A stretch of 56,680 nt of DNA, taken from assembly GCF_017315755.1 (NCBI RefSeq), contig NZ_JAFLRJ010000126.1, positions 1-56,680 of the forward strand, given 5' to 3'. Under the pieces are notes generated by a model. It saw only the letters and a program-made list of their open reading frames with translations. It ran no database searches and had not been told where the DNA came from. Shown here in pieces: positions 18,201 through 24,636 of the stretch. This stretch comes from Streptomyces beijiangensis. GTDB lineage: Bacteria; Actinomycetota; Actinomycetes; Streptomycetales; Streptomycetaceae. The number at the start of each line of letters is the position of its first letter. The first letter of the stretch is position 1. The translations under genes and the position numbers were made by a program.

Positions 18201-18770
18201 GCGGGCCGGGTCGATGTAGTAGCGGAAGACCAGCGGCTGGGCGGAGGAGGGATTGCGGATCACGTCCGCCACGATGTACTGCGCGTCGGTCGCCTCGCCG
18301 ATGAGCACACCGGCGATCTTGACCTGGGCGAGCGGGTGGTCCGGGTCGTCGAAGGGGTACGCGGTCCAGGCCGGGGCCTTGTCCCAGGCGGCAGGGGAGT
18401 CCGAGTTGTTGAGGCTGAGGTAGAGGCGGTCGTTCGTGCCGTCGGAGAGCACCATCGCCAGGTGCACCGGGGCTGCGCCTGAGGTGGCGGTGGCGGCCTG
18501 GGCGGTGGCGAAGTCCTTGCAGGTGACCCCGGTCCGGCCGGCGAAGTCCTTGCGTATCTGAGCGGTGCTCACGTCGGAACGCGCCCACCCGCTCCTCGCC
18601 TTCGGGACCTCCCTGGTCACGTACAGCGCGTGATCCGTCCCGAGCGAGAACAGCAGCGAGGTGCCGCCCTGTGCCTGGAGGGCCTGGAACTTCGCGTCCG
18701 GGGCCAGGATCTCGGCCTGCAGGTAGTTCTGCATGAGTTCGGTGGAGTACGTCAGGGAGTAACTGCTCAT
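15270..18770 (-). CDS. Large protein of unknown function (propeller-like N-terminus, Ig-like segment, helical hydrophobic C-terminus)
   Basis: 1166 residues, not assigned to a known family. Residues about 30-430 contain recurring strand motifs with GTDHALYVT, DRLYLSLNN, DLYVTSGGTLYCL and NEVFFTT, suggesting a lectin-like beta-propeller. Residues about 430-510 look like an Ig/bacterial-Ig strand domain (TQVRVADTVTGQPAKGVPLT). Residues about 590-900 are long amphipathic helices. Residues about 980-1060 contain Gly/Ala-rich hydrophobic stretches (GFSALFGGALISGF; SAVLGVLGGVSGGLANAV), and the last 25 residues are hydrophobic. No signal peptide is present. The shape (binding head, helical membrane-active tail) recalls pore-forming or translocating proteins, but this is speculation. 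It follows the TULIP-like gene by 139 bp on the same strand. Confidence 0.75.
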   Translation of the reverse strand: MSSYSLTYSTELMQNYLQAEILAPDAKFQALQAQGGTSLLFSLGTDHALYVTREVPKARSGWARSDVSTAQIRKDFAGRTGVTCKDFATAQAATATSGAAPVHLAMVLSDGTNDRLYLSLNNSDSPAAWDKAPAWTAYPFDDPDHPLAQVKIAGVLIGEATDAQYIVADVIRNPSSAQPLVFRYYIDPARAGGRAWHPHDLAIDLAPGKYSSCLGRRAGQYVDGLYTIGQVAGAPQFMYQPLYNVFNPKVAAPPSLFTLPGGRTPEAIAACRNPDNSSDLYVTSGGTLYCLAAGSQQSGTVATPLFNSPRFNGVRSLYAATAGSSVMVWGLNAGNEVFFTTCQASQVTTGALGWSVPLPILTGAEQVSPYLDRANSAGTFFAHTGQNKLTKAVKSPATGMWTFSDITLDPPSGNAPAQSFTSYTTQVRVADTVTGQPAKGVPLTVTATNVTAVRINYLHYVIGPTPIQVPTDALGTVTIVEPVDSMAGTRLSVSAGGTRAEINPMDKAFKKAVALTTPALLTGATIVRPNGTTKKLVPAGASQAALQTVATANTRLGQAYTALPAALAANRLLSPATAGPRPGITAATSLSSPASILVDAGDLFCWLGEQIGSGLQYVVQLIEDGATKLWNFVVTIAGQVYQCVLDCVEAVVAATEWLYSQLKTALGDLLDYLEFLFEWNDITRTKNVMAHLTKVYLDHQVGQILVVKGEFDHMIASMEQAIGKWAGVGGWAGLGADGSATPNTKSTPNAQHSAPGWLLAHHYQNNGATLTTVKPLPPSTPSPNPITVLIQAIQHEGAVIGDTITRLQSLAADFETRPLLDTLKKLVAILADLVLESAKTVIDALFDILYDIAKAAVKLLDTPIHIPVVSDILNSFGVPDLSFLDLACWVAAVPVTLAYKVTAGRTPFPDNADTTFLITVADYPTLLNAFQPKQAAARSTTARAEAASVAAAGSPFAISATTALAVHITGHGFCGFSALFGGALISGFEAAQETGDNPWAIPSAVLGVLGGVSGGLANAVSNYVVPNDPIDNPYVSAVATATTAVRILCKLIFSGPAQAKFATTAKLGSLAVSDGRGVGAIVDAVLVIPSLACSAYHFYELSQKPVGSPRSIAIVEETSNLTNDIARVSYAVAVNTEEIPKAVAVGVMVVANICTGGLQIAECAMI

Positions 18771-18845
18771 TGCTACCAGTCCCGTCGGGAGCGGTCGGTC
18801 GTGGAGGGTCGCGGTCGGCCGTGGTCGGTGGCGGGCCGGACAGGA

Positions 18846-18872
18846 GCCCCGGGCGCTGTGGTTGCCCGGGGC
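18846..18872 (-). terminator. Hairpin between the two unknown large genes
   Basis: GCCCCGGGC (18846-18854), 9-base loop, GCCCGGGGC (18864-18872): a perfect 9-bp stem in the 139-bp gap between the TULIP-like gene and the 1166-residue gene. It may attenuate read-through and set the ratio of the two products. Confidence 0.5.
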
Positions 18873-18909
18873 GTGAACTGCGGCTGGGAGTACGGCTGTT
18901 CGGCTCGAC

Positions 18910-20604
18910 TCAGCTCGGGTCGGTGTACGTGATGTGCGAGATGAGGTCGCCGAAGTCGGAGAACCCGGCGGACTTGAAGGCGAAGGTCCGGCCCCCGGGG
19001 AACACGAAGTTCTGTGCCGCGGACACCGGCATGGCCTTCAGGTTCGGCGAGACCACGGCCTGGAGCCAGTTCTTGACGGCGCCGATGATCTTGTTGAGGT
19101 CGGTCCAGAAGTTCAGGAACGGGTCGACGGAAGGATTCTTCGAACCGTCCTGCCTGGTGGTGGTGAGTGTCGCCGCGAGCCGGCCGTCCTGGCCGATGCC
19201 GAGCGTGTAGGTGTCGGTGACCGTCAGATCCACGACGTTGCCGTCGGTGGACGTGGCGAGGCTCCGGACGTACAGATAGACCACCAGGTGCTGCACGACC
19301 TTGATGGTGTTCCCGGTGAACGAGACGCTGATGTCGTACGACGGGCGAAGTTCCATCTTGCCCAGATCGCCGTTGAGACCTGCCTGGTCGACGGAGTCGG
19401 CGCCGTAGTGGAACGTCAGCACCGTGGGGCCGGTCGCGGGCATGGTGAAGCTCGGGGCCTGACCCGATGTCATGCTCCAGGAGTAGCGGGTTTCGACCTT
19501 GCCCGCGTCGTACGTCACCCGGACCGAGGGCAGGTAGCAGTTGCTGGGCACGTACGGTGCCAGCTGGTGGCGGAAGTAGTTGGCGAAGGCGTTGCGGTTG
19601 ATGGCGACCACGCCGTCGAAGTCGGCCTGTTCGTTCGCCTCGACCCAGTTCCAGGAGAACGGCACGGCGGCGGGCAGCGCGTTTCCGTCGGCCGCGCACA
19701 GGTAGCTCAGGGCGGCCAGATCCTGTTGGGCGGGGGTCGGATTGACGATGGGCTGGCCGTTGCTGCCGAGGAACGGCAGGACCTCCAAATTGAGGTCGGT
19801 GAGGGTGAGTGTCGAAACCGGAGCCTTCGTCTCCTTTATCGTGCAGCCCAGGACGGGGGACCCGTTCTGCCGCATCTGCGCGAAATAGGCGCCCAGGAAG
19901 AACTGCTGGAGGATGGAGTACAGCGGATCACCCGGCGGTACGTTCTTTATCGTCGGGATCGTCTCCAGTGCCGCATTGTCGAGGTCGAACAGCAATTGCT
20001 GGACCGTGAACGCGCCCGCGCCAAGATTCTTGATCTGCGCCTGGACGGCCGGCGGCAGCTTGCTGTACGCGGTCGGCGAGGTGGTGGAGAGCCGGAGGTC
20101 GACCTTCGACTGGAAGATCCAGGGACTCCCTGCGGGCTGGGACTGGCTGAACCATGCGGGAGGCGAGTAGCCGCCGCCCGGGGTCAGTTTCACCACCGAG
20201 AACTTGGAGCACAGCAGGTTGTACGTGACGGACGCGGTGTTGCTGCCGAGCGTCACGATGTCCGGGATGCTGCCCGGCGCGAGCCCCGGCGGAAGCCCGA
20301 TCTGGGCGCGGAACCCCATCATGAACCTGGCTTCGACGAGGTTGCGCAGGTCCTGGCTGGTGTTCGGGTCGGCATTGGCCGGGATGGTGAAGGGGTCGGA
20401 TCCGTGGGCGTTCTTCTTCAGCTGGTCGTAGTCGATCAGCACCGGATTGCCCTGGAAGTCCGCCACGTAGCAGACCGTGACGACTGGCTGGGTGAGTCCT
20501 GAGAGGAACGCCTTCATCGTCGCGTTGATGCTGGCCTGGGTGGTGGCGACGACGAAGTCGTAACCGTATTTGGGTGAGGAGAGATTTGATTTCTGTGCGG
20601 TCAT
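18910..20604 (-). CDS. TULIP/P47-like protein of unknown function
   Basis: A 564-residue protein, rich in beta strands and without signal peptide or transmembrane segment. The N-terminus (KYGYDFVVATTQASINATMK) and the C-terminal FVFPGGRTFAFKSAGFSDFG, followed by DLISHITY, resemble the P47/OrfX TULIP-fold proteins of clostridial toxin loci by pattern. I have no alignment to prove it. TULIP proteins form lipid-holding tubes. The ATG at 20604 is chosen because the recognisable domain begins within 12 residues; a 55-codon upstream extension is compositionally poor. The next gene downstream (139 bp) encodes the 1166-residue unknown protein, so the two are probably co-transcribed and act together. 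Confidence 0.72.
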   Translation of the reverse strand: MTAQKSNLSSPKYGYDFVVATTQASINATMKAFLSGLTQPVVTVCYVADFQGNPVLIDYDQLKKNAHGSDPFTIPANADPNTSQDLRNLVEARFMMGFRAQIGLPPGLAPGSIPDIVTLGSNTASVTYNLLCSKFSVVKLTPGGGYSPPAWFSQSQPAGSPWIFQSKVDLRLSTTSPTAYSKLPPAVQAQIKNLGAGAFTVQQLLFDLDNAALETIPTIKNVPPGDPLYSILQQFFLGAYFAQMRQNGSPVLGCTIKETKAPVSTLTLTDLNLEVLPFLGSNGQPIVNPTPAQQDLAALSYLCAADGNALPAAVPFSWNWVEANEQADFDGVVAINRNAFANYFRHQLAPYVPSNCYLPSVRVTYDAGKVETRYSWSMTSGQAPSFTMPATGPTVLTFHYGADSVDQAGLNGDLGKMELRPSYDISVSFTGNTIKVVQHLVVYLYVRSLATSTDGNVVDLTVTDTYTLGIGQDGRLAATLTTTRQDGSKNPSVDPFLNFWTDLNKIIGAVKNWLQAVVSPNLKAMPVSAAQNFVFPGGRTFAFKSAGFSDFGDLISHITYTDPS

Positions 20605-21050
20605 CTGGCCACGACCTTGGTCGAAGTGGAAGGAAAGAAGCATGGCACCGCAGGCGCAATTTACGCGCAGCAGTGCCGCTGATTTGCTTTCGATGGCATA
20701 TCGATAAGGACGACCTGATGAATTCCGGCCACGCCCCCCAGTGCCCGTCCGAGATTCCCCCGCCCCCATTTTCGATGAAGAAATTACTGCTGCCCCACAT
20801 GACTGTCAAGACACGAAAAGCGCGATCAGTGTGGTGATCTGCTCAATTTCCTGTGCAACCAATGGTGCGCGGCAATGCGGAATGCGGCACCTGGGCCTGT
20901 TGAGGGCAACTGACGCCTGCTGGGCCCTGGGGCCCGGGGGCCCTGGAAGGGCGCGGGCGGACAGTGACTCCGGACCGCCGTGCGCGGGGACTCGGAAATT
21001 CACCCGGCACGGCTCTAGGAACCTTCGGATCGCCTCGCTACCCTCCGCGC
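20605..21050. other. 446-bp divergent intergenic region, locally low in GC
   Basis: It separates the TULIP-like gene from the DapB-like gene. The half nearest the TULIP-like gene is unusually AT-rich for this window and holds that gene's promoter. The other half contains overlapping GGGCCC palindromes near 20925-20945 and no gene I can support. An in-frame ATG at 20964 for the DapB-like gene is not favoured. Confidence 0.6.
20781..20809 (-). promoter_or_regulatory. Consensus housekeeping promoter of the two-gene unknown locus
   Basis: On the minus strand TTGACA (20809-20804) is followed after exactly 17 bases by TAATTT (20786-20781). The match to the vegetative sigma consensus is far better than is usual in Streptomyces. 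Predicted start near 20774 gives a leader of about 170 bases before the ATG at 20604. Confidence 0.65.
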
Positions 21051-22136
21051 ATGATTTCCACCGTGGTCTGGGGTACGGGGAACGTCGGCCGCGCGGCCAT
21101 TCGCGCCGTGGCGGCCCATCCGGCGCTGACACTTGCCGCAGTGATCGTCCACAGCGCCGACAAGGTCGGGCGTGACGCCGGTGAACTCGGCGGACTGGAC
21201 TATGAGTTGGGGGTCGCCGCCACCGACGACATCGAGGCGGTGCTCGGCGCCCGGCCCCGCGCCGTCGTCTACGCCGCTTCCGGTGACATCCGGCCCGACG
21301 AAGCCCTCGACGACGTCGTACGGGCCGTACGGGCCGGCGCCGTCGTCGTCACCCCCGCGCTGTACGCGCTGTACGACCAGATCAGCGCCCCGGCCGAGTT
21401 CCGGGATCCGATACTCGCAGCCGTCGCCGAGGGCGGCGGATCGCTCTTCGTCTCCGGCGTCGATCCCGGGTGGGGCAATGACGTACTGCCGCTGCTGGTC
21501 AGCGGGTTGGGGACCGTCATCGACGCGGTCCGCTGCCAGGAGATCTTCGACTACTCGACGTACGACCAGGAAGACTCCGTCCGGAACCTCATCGGCTTCG
21601 GGCAGCCCATGGACTACCAGCCCCTCATGCTCGTCGAGTCCATCCCCACCATGGTCTGGGGCGGCCAGATCCGGCTGATGGCCCGGGCGCTGGGCGTCGA
21701 GATCGACGAGATACGCGAGACCATGGCCCGCCGCCCCCTCGAATCCACCGTCGAGACCCGCACCATGGGCACCTTCGAGGCCGGCACCCAGGGCGCCGTG
21801 CGCTTCGAGGTGCAGGGGATCGTCGGGGGCGAGCCGCGCATCGTCATCGAGCACGTCACCCGTATCCATCCCTCCTGCGCCCCCGACTGGCCCGTCCCGC
21901 CCGACGGCGGCGACGGCGCCCACCGTGTCGTCATCGAGGGGCGCCCCCGTATCGAGGTCACCGTCGAGGCCACCGATGAAGGCGAGAACCGGTCCGCGGG
22001 CGGCAACGCCACCGCCGTCGGACGTCTCGTCGGCGCCATCGACTGGCTCGCGGACGCCAAGCCCGGACTGTACGACGCACTCGACGTCCCGCTGCGCCCC
22101 GCAGCCGGCAGGCTCGGAAGGAAGCAGCAGTCATGA
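21051..22136 (+). CDS. Dihydrodipicolinate-reductase-like NAD(P)-dependent dehydrogenase
   Basis: A 361-residue oxidoreductase with an N-terminal Rossmann GxGxxG (VVWGTGNVGRAAIRAV) and the SGVDPGWGND stretch. Both are typical of the DapB-like family that also contains 2,4-diaminopentanoate dehydrogenase and many uncharacterised mycobacterial and streptomycete members. It is too long for true lysine-pathway DapB (about 250 residues), so a role in lysine synthesis is unlikely. The start at MISTVVWG is chosen because the nucleotide fold starts there. Its stop overlaps the next ATG (ATGA), so it is coupled to the AhpD-like protein. Confidence 0.85.
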   Translation: MISTVVWGTGNVGRAAIRAVAAHPALTLAAVIVHSADKVGRDAGELGGLDYELGVAATDDIEAVLGARPRAVVYAASGDIRPDEALDDVVRAVRAGAVVVTPALYALYDQISAPAEFRDPILAAVAEGGGSLFVSGVDPGWGNDVLPLLVSGLGTVIDAVRCQEIFDYSTYDQEDSVRNLIGFGQPMDYQPLMLVESIPTMVWGGQIRLMARALGVEIDEIRETMARRPLESTVETRTMGTFEAGTQGAVRFEVQGIVGGEPRIVIEHVTRIHPSCAPDWPVPPDGGDGAHRVVIEGRPRIEVTVEATDEGENRSAGGNATAVGRLVGAIDWLADAKPGLYDALDVPLRPAAGRLGRKQQS

Positions 22137-22612
22137 TCATTGAGATTCCCGAGGGCGAGGAGCCCATCCCTTACGTCTGGGGCGACATGGTCCCCGGCAT
22201 CGGCATGGCCGCCGCCAACTTCTCCCTCGCCGTGTACGCCCACACCACCCTCGGCCTGCGCGAGTTCGAGGCTGCCCGGCTGCGCATCGCGCAGATCAAC
22301 GGGTGCGTCTTCTGCCTCGACTGGCGGACCGAGAAGGACGGCGAGCAGGTCGAGGACGACTTCCCCGACGCGGTGACCCAGTGGCGTACCGCCGACGTCT
22401 TCGACGACCGCACCCGGCTGGCCGCCGAGTACGCCGAGCGGTACGCACTCGACCACCACAACCTCGACGACGCGTTCTGGGAGCGGATGACCGCCCACTA
22501 CAGCCAGGTCGAGATCGTGGAGCTGAGCATGAGCATCGGCTCCTGGCTGGCGTTCGGGCGGCTCAACCACGTGCTGGGGCTCGACTCGGTCTGCGTACTT
22601 CCGAAGGTCTAG
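22133..22612 (+). CDS. Carboxymuconolactone decarboxylase/AhpD-like protein
   Basis: A 159-residue all-helical protein of the AhpD/CMD fold. The redox pair is seen as GCVFCLDWR near residues 57-65. The CxxC is present but the usual following His is replaced, so peroxidase-type activity needs caution. Start overlaps the stop of the dehydrogenase gene. The pair may handle a shared substrate, possibly lipid- or steroid-like, judging from the divergent reductase/PF10118 operon that ends 8 bp away. Confidence 0.85.
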   Translation: MIIEIPEGEEPIPYVWGDMVPGIGMAAANFSLAVYAHTTLGLREFEAARLRIAQINGCVFCLDWRTEKDGEQVEDDFPDAVTQWRTADVFDDRTRLAAEYAERYALDHHNLDDAFWERMTAHYSQVEIVELSMSIGSWLAFGRLNHVLGLDSVCVLPKV

Positions 22613-22620
22613 CCCAAGGT

Positions 22621-23694
22621 CTAGAGGTCCAGGACCAGGCGCTCCCCGTTGCAGCGCGACACGCAGATCAGCATCGAGTCGTCGCGCTCGGAGTCCGTCA
22701 GGAGCTCGTCCCGGTGGTCGATGTCGCCCGCCAGGACGCGTTGCTGGCAGGTTCCGCAGAAGCCCTGTTCGCAGGAGTACGAGACGTCTCGCAGCTCCGC
22801 GCGGACCGCCGCGAGGACCGTCGTGCCGGGGCCGACCGTGATCGTACGGCCGCTGCGGTGGAGCTCCACCTCGAAGGCGCCCCCGGAGGGGGCCGCTCTG
22901 GGCGCGAAGCGCTCCAGGTGGAGGGTGGCCGTCGGCGGTACGGCCTCCGCGACCGCCGTCATCAGGCCTTCGGGGCCGCAGCAGTAGAAGGCGGTGGAGT
23001 CCGGCGCCGCCGTGAAGTCCAGCTCGGGGAAGCCCCGTTCGTCCTCGGGGAAGCCCCGTTCGTCCTCGGGGACGACCGTGACCCGGTCGCCCGCCGCGCC
23101 CAGCTTCTCGACCTCGTCCAGGAAGGGCATGGTGGCGCGCGAGCGCCCGCAGTAGAGCAGCCGCCAGTCCGCACCCGCCGCGTCCAGCTGCCGCAGCATC
23201 GGCAGGATCGGCGTGATCCCGATGCCACCCGCCACGAAGACGTACGCATCCGCCACCACCAGCGGGAAACGGTTGCGCGGGCCGCGGATCTCCACCTCGT
23301 CCGCCTCGTTCAGCGCGTCGTGGACCTCGCGCGAGCCCCCGCGGCCGTCCTCGATGCGGCGCGTGGCGATCGTGTACGCGCCCCGCTCGGCCGGGTCGCC
23401 GCACAGGGAGTACTGGCGGATCAGGCCCGACGGGAGCACCACGTCGATGTGTGCGCCCGGGGTCCAGGCGGGCAAGTCATCGCCCTCCAGGCGGAGTTGT
23501 ACCACACCGTCCGCCGGTGACGTGCGCTCCGTGATCGTGGCGGCGAGGCTGCGGCGGCGCCCGCTCCGGCCCGAGACCGGCTCGTCCAGCGCCGGCATGG
23601 GCCACAGCGGGGACCCCGATATACGGCCGCGCAGAGCCCTCCTGGCGAGCAGCGCCGTCGCGGCTATGAGGGCGACCGTACGGATACGCGGCAT
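22621..23694 (-). CDS. Ferredoxin--NAD(P)H reductase with C-terminal plant-type 2Fe-2S domain
   Basis: A 357-residue electron-transfer protein. Order: short hydrophobic N-terminus (about 5-22), FAD-binding barrel (RQYSLCGDP), NAD(P)-binding domain (VFVAGGIGITPILPM), then a 2Fe-2S ferredoxin domain with SCEQGFCGTCQQR and a last Cys in MLICVSRC. This layout matches phthalate-dioxygenase-reductase/VanB-type partners of oxygenases. A 21-bp tandem duplication adds an in-frame repeat (EDERGFP twice). The ATG follows the upstream stop by one base, so it is translationally coupled to the PF10118 protein, its likely partner. Confidence 0.92.
   Translation of the reverse strand: MPRIRTVALIAATALLARRALRGRISGSPLWPMPALDEPVSGRSGRRRSLAATITERTSPADGVVQLRLEGDDLPAWTPGAHIDVVLPSGLIRQYSLCGDPAERGAYTIATRRIEDGRGGSREVHDALNEADEVEIRGPRNRFPLVVADAYVFVAGGIGITPILPMLRQLDAAGADWRLLYCGRSRATMPFLDEVEKLGAAGDRVTVVPEDERGFPEDERGFPELDFTAAPDSTAFYCCGPEGLMTAVAEAVPPTATLHLERFAPRAAPSGGAFEVELHRSGRTITVGPGTTVLAAVRAELRDVSYSCEQGFCGTCQQRVLAGDIDHRDELLTDSERDDSMLICVSRCNGERLVLDL
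23026..23067. repeat. Tandem 21-bp duplication inside the ferredoxin reductase gene
   Basis: Two identical 21-base units (23026-23046 and 23047-23067) encode the same seven residues twice in frame, in a loop between the NAD-binding strands. It looks like a recent slippage event. Confidence 0.9.
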
Positions 23695-23695
23695 G

Positions 23696-24580
23696 TCAGT
23701 GGGATCCCTTCGCGGCGGGCGACGAGGCGAGGTAGGCCACGGCCTGGGCGGTGCTGGCCTCCTGGGAGGGGTGGTACGCGGGGCTCAGATAGCGGGGGAT
23801 GGAGCGCACCATCGCACCGGTCGACGGCAGCATGCCGATACGGCCCCGGTGGCGCAGCGCGGTGAACGACGCCTTCCCGCCGTCGAGCGTCGGGTCGTTC
23901 TCCATGAAGAAGCGGGTGCCGCGCTGCCAGAGGAAGACCAGTGCGGTGAAGGCCGTCGCCCAGGTGCGGACCCGCCGCCGGTAGCTGCCGTCCACGTGCA
24001 GGAAGAGGTCGAAGGCGACCGAGCGGTGCTCGACCTCCTCGGCGCCGTGCCAGCGCAGCAGGTCCAGCATGGTGGGGTCGGCGCCGCGCCGGTCGAGGGC
24101 GTCGGCGTTCAGCACCCAGTCGCCGAGGAACGCCGTGTAGTGCTCGATCGCGGCGATGATCGCGACGCGCTCCAGGAGCCACCACTTCCGCGCCCTGCCC
24201 GGCGGGAGCGTGCGGTCGCCGAGCAGCTTCTCGAAGAACCAGTCGACCTGGGCCGTGTACGGCGTCGGGTCGAGGCCCAGCGCCTTGAGGTGCGGCAGTA
24301 CGTCGTCGTGGGCCTGGGAGTGCATCGCCTCCTGGCCTATGAACCCCATCACGTCCTCACGCAGACGCTCGTCCGTGATGAGCGGGAGCACCTGCTTGTA
24401 GACATGCACGAACCAGCGCTCGCCCGCCGGCAGCAGCAGATGCAGGACGTTGATCGTGTGCGTCGTGAAGGGGTCGCCCGGCACCCAGTGCAGGGGCGTC
24501 CTGTCCCAGGAGAAGGAGACATCGCGGGGCTTCAACGGGGTGTGCTCCGACGCCACCACGTCCGGCTGCGTATTAGACAT
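23696..24580 (-). CDS. PF10118-type predicted metal-dependent hydrolase (ferritin-like helical)
   Basis: A 294-residue mainly helical protein. Metal-ligand patterns are visible: GQEAMHSQAHDD, AIEHYTAFLG and HGAEEVEHRSVAFD, an E..ExxH arrangement like di-iron proteins. The family is annotated as metal-dependent hydrolase, but coupling to a 2Fe-2S reductase suggests oxygenase or desaturase-like chemistry (my inference). The start at MSNTQPDV is chosen because the family begins there; the open frame continues upstream into a different gene. Membrane association is possible through hydrophobic helices near residues 45-60 and 225-240. Confidence 0.85.
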   Translation of the reverse strand: MSNTQPDVVASEHTPLKPRDVSFSWDRTPLHWVPGDPFTTHTINVLHLLLPAGERWFVHVYKQVLPLITDERLREDVMGFIGQEAMHSQAHDDVLPHLKALGLDPTPYTAQVDWFFEKLLGDRTLPPGRARKWWLLERVAIIAAIEHYTAFLGDWVLNADALDRRGADPTMLDLLRWHGAEEVEHRSVAFDLFLHVDGSYRRRVRTWATAFTALVFLWQRGTRFFMENDPTLDGGKASFTALRHRGRIGMLPSTGAMVRSIPRYLSPAYHPSQEASTAQAVAYLASSPAAKGSH

Positions 24581-24636
24581 GGCGTCAATGTACTGATGGG
24601 TACGGGGTGAGGGGCACCCCCCGGACGCCACTTTTT

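Noticed and set aside
20605..20769. 55-codon N-terminal extension of the TULIP-like protein
   Set aside because: Poor composition, and the recognisable domain starts just after the ATG at 20604. It would leave only a five-base leader from the predicted start point.
20921..20948. GGGCCC-rich palindromes as a terminator
   Set aside because: Lies between divergent genes with no transcript ending there; likely GC-rich noise.
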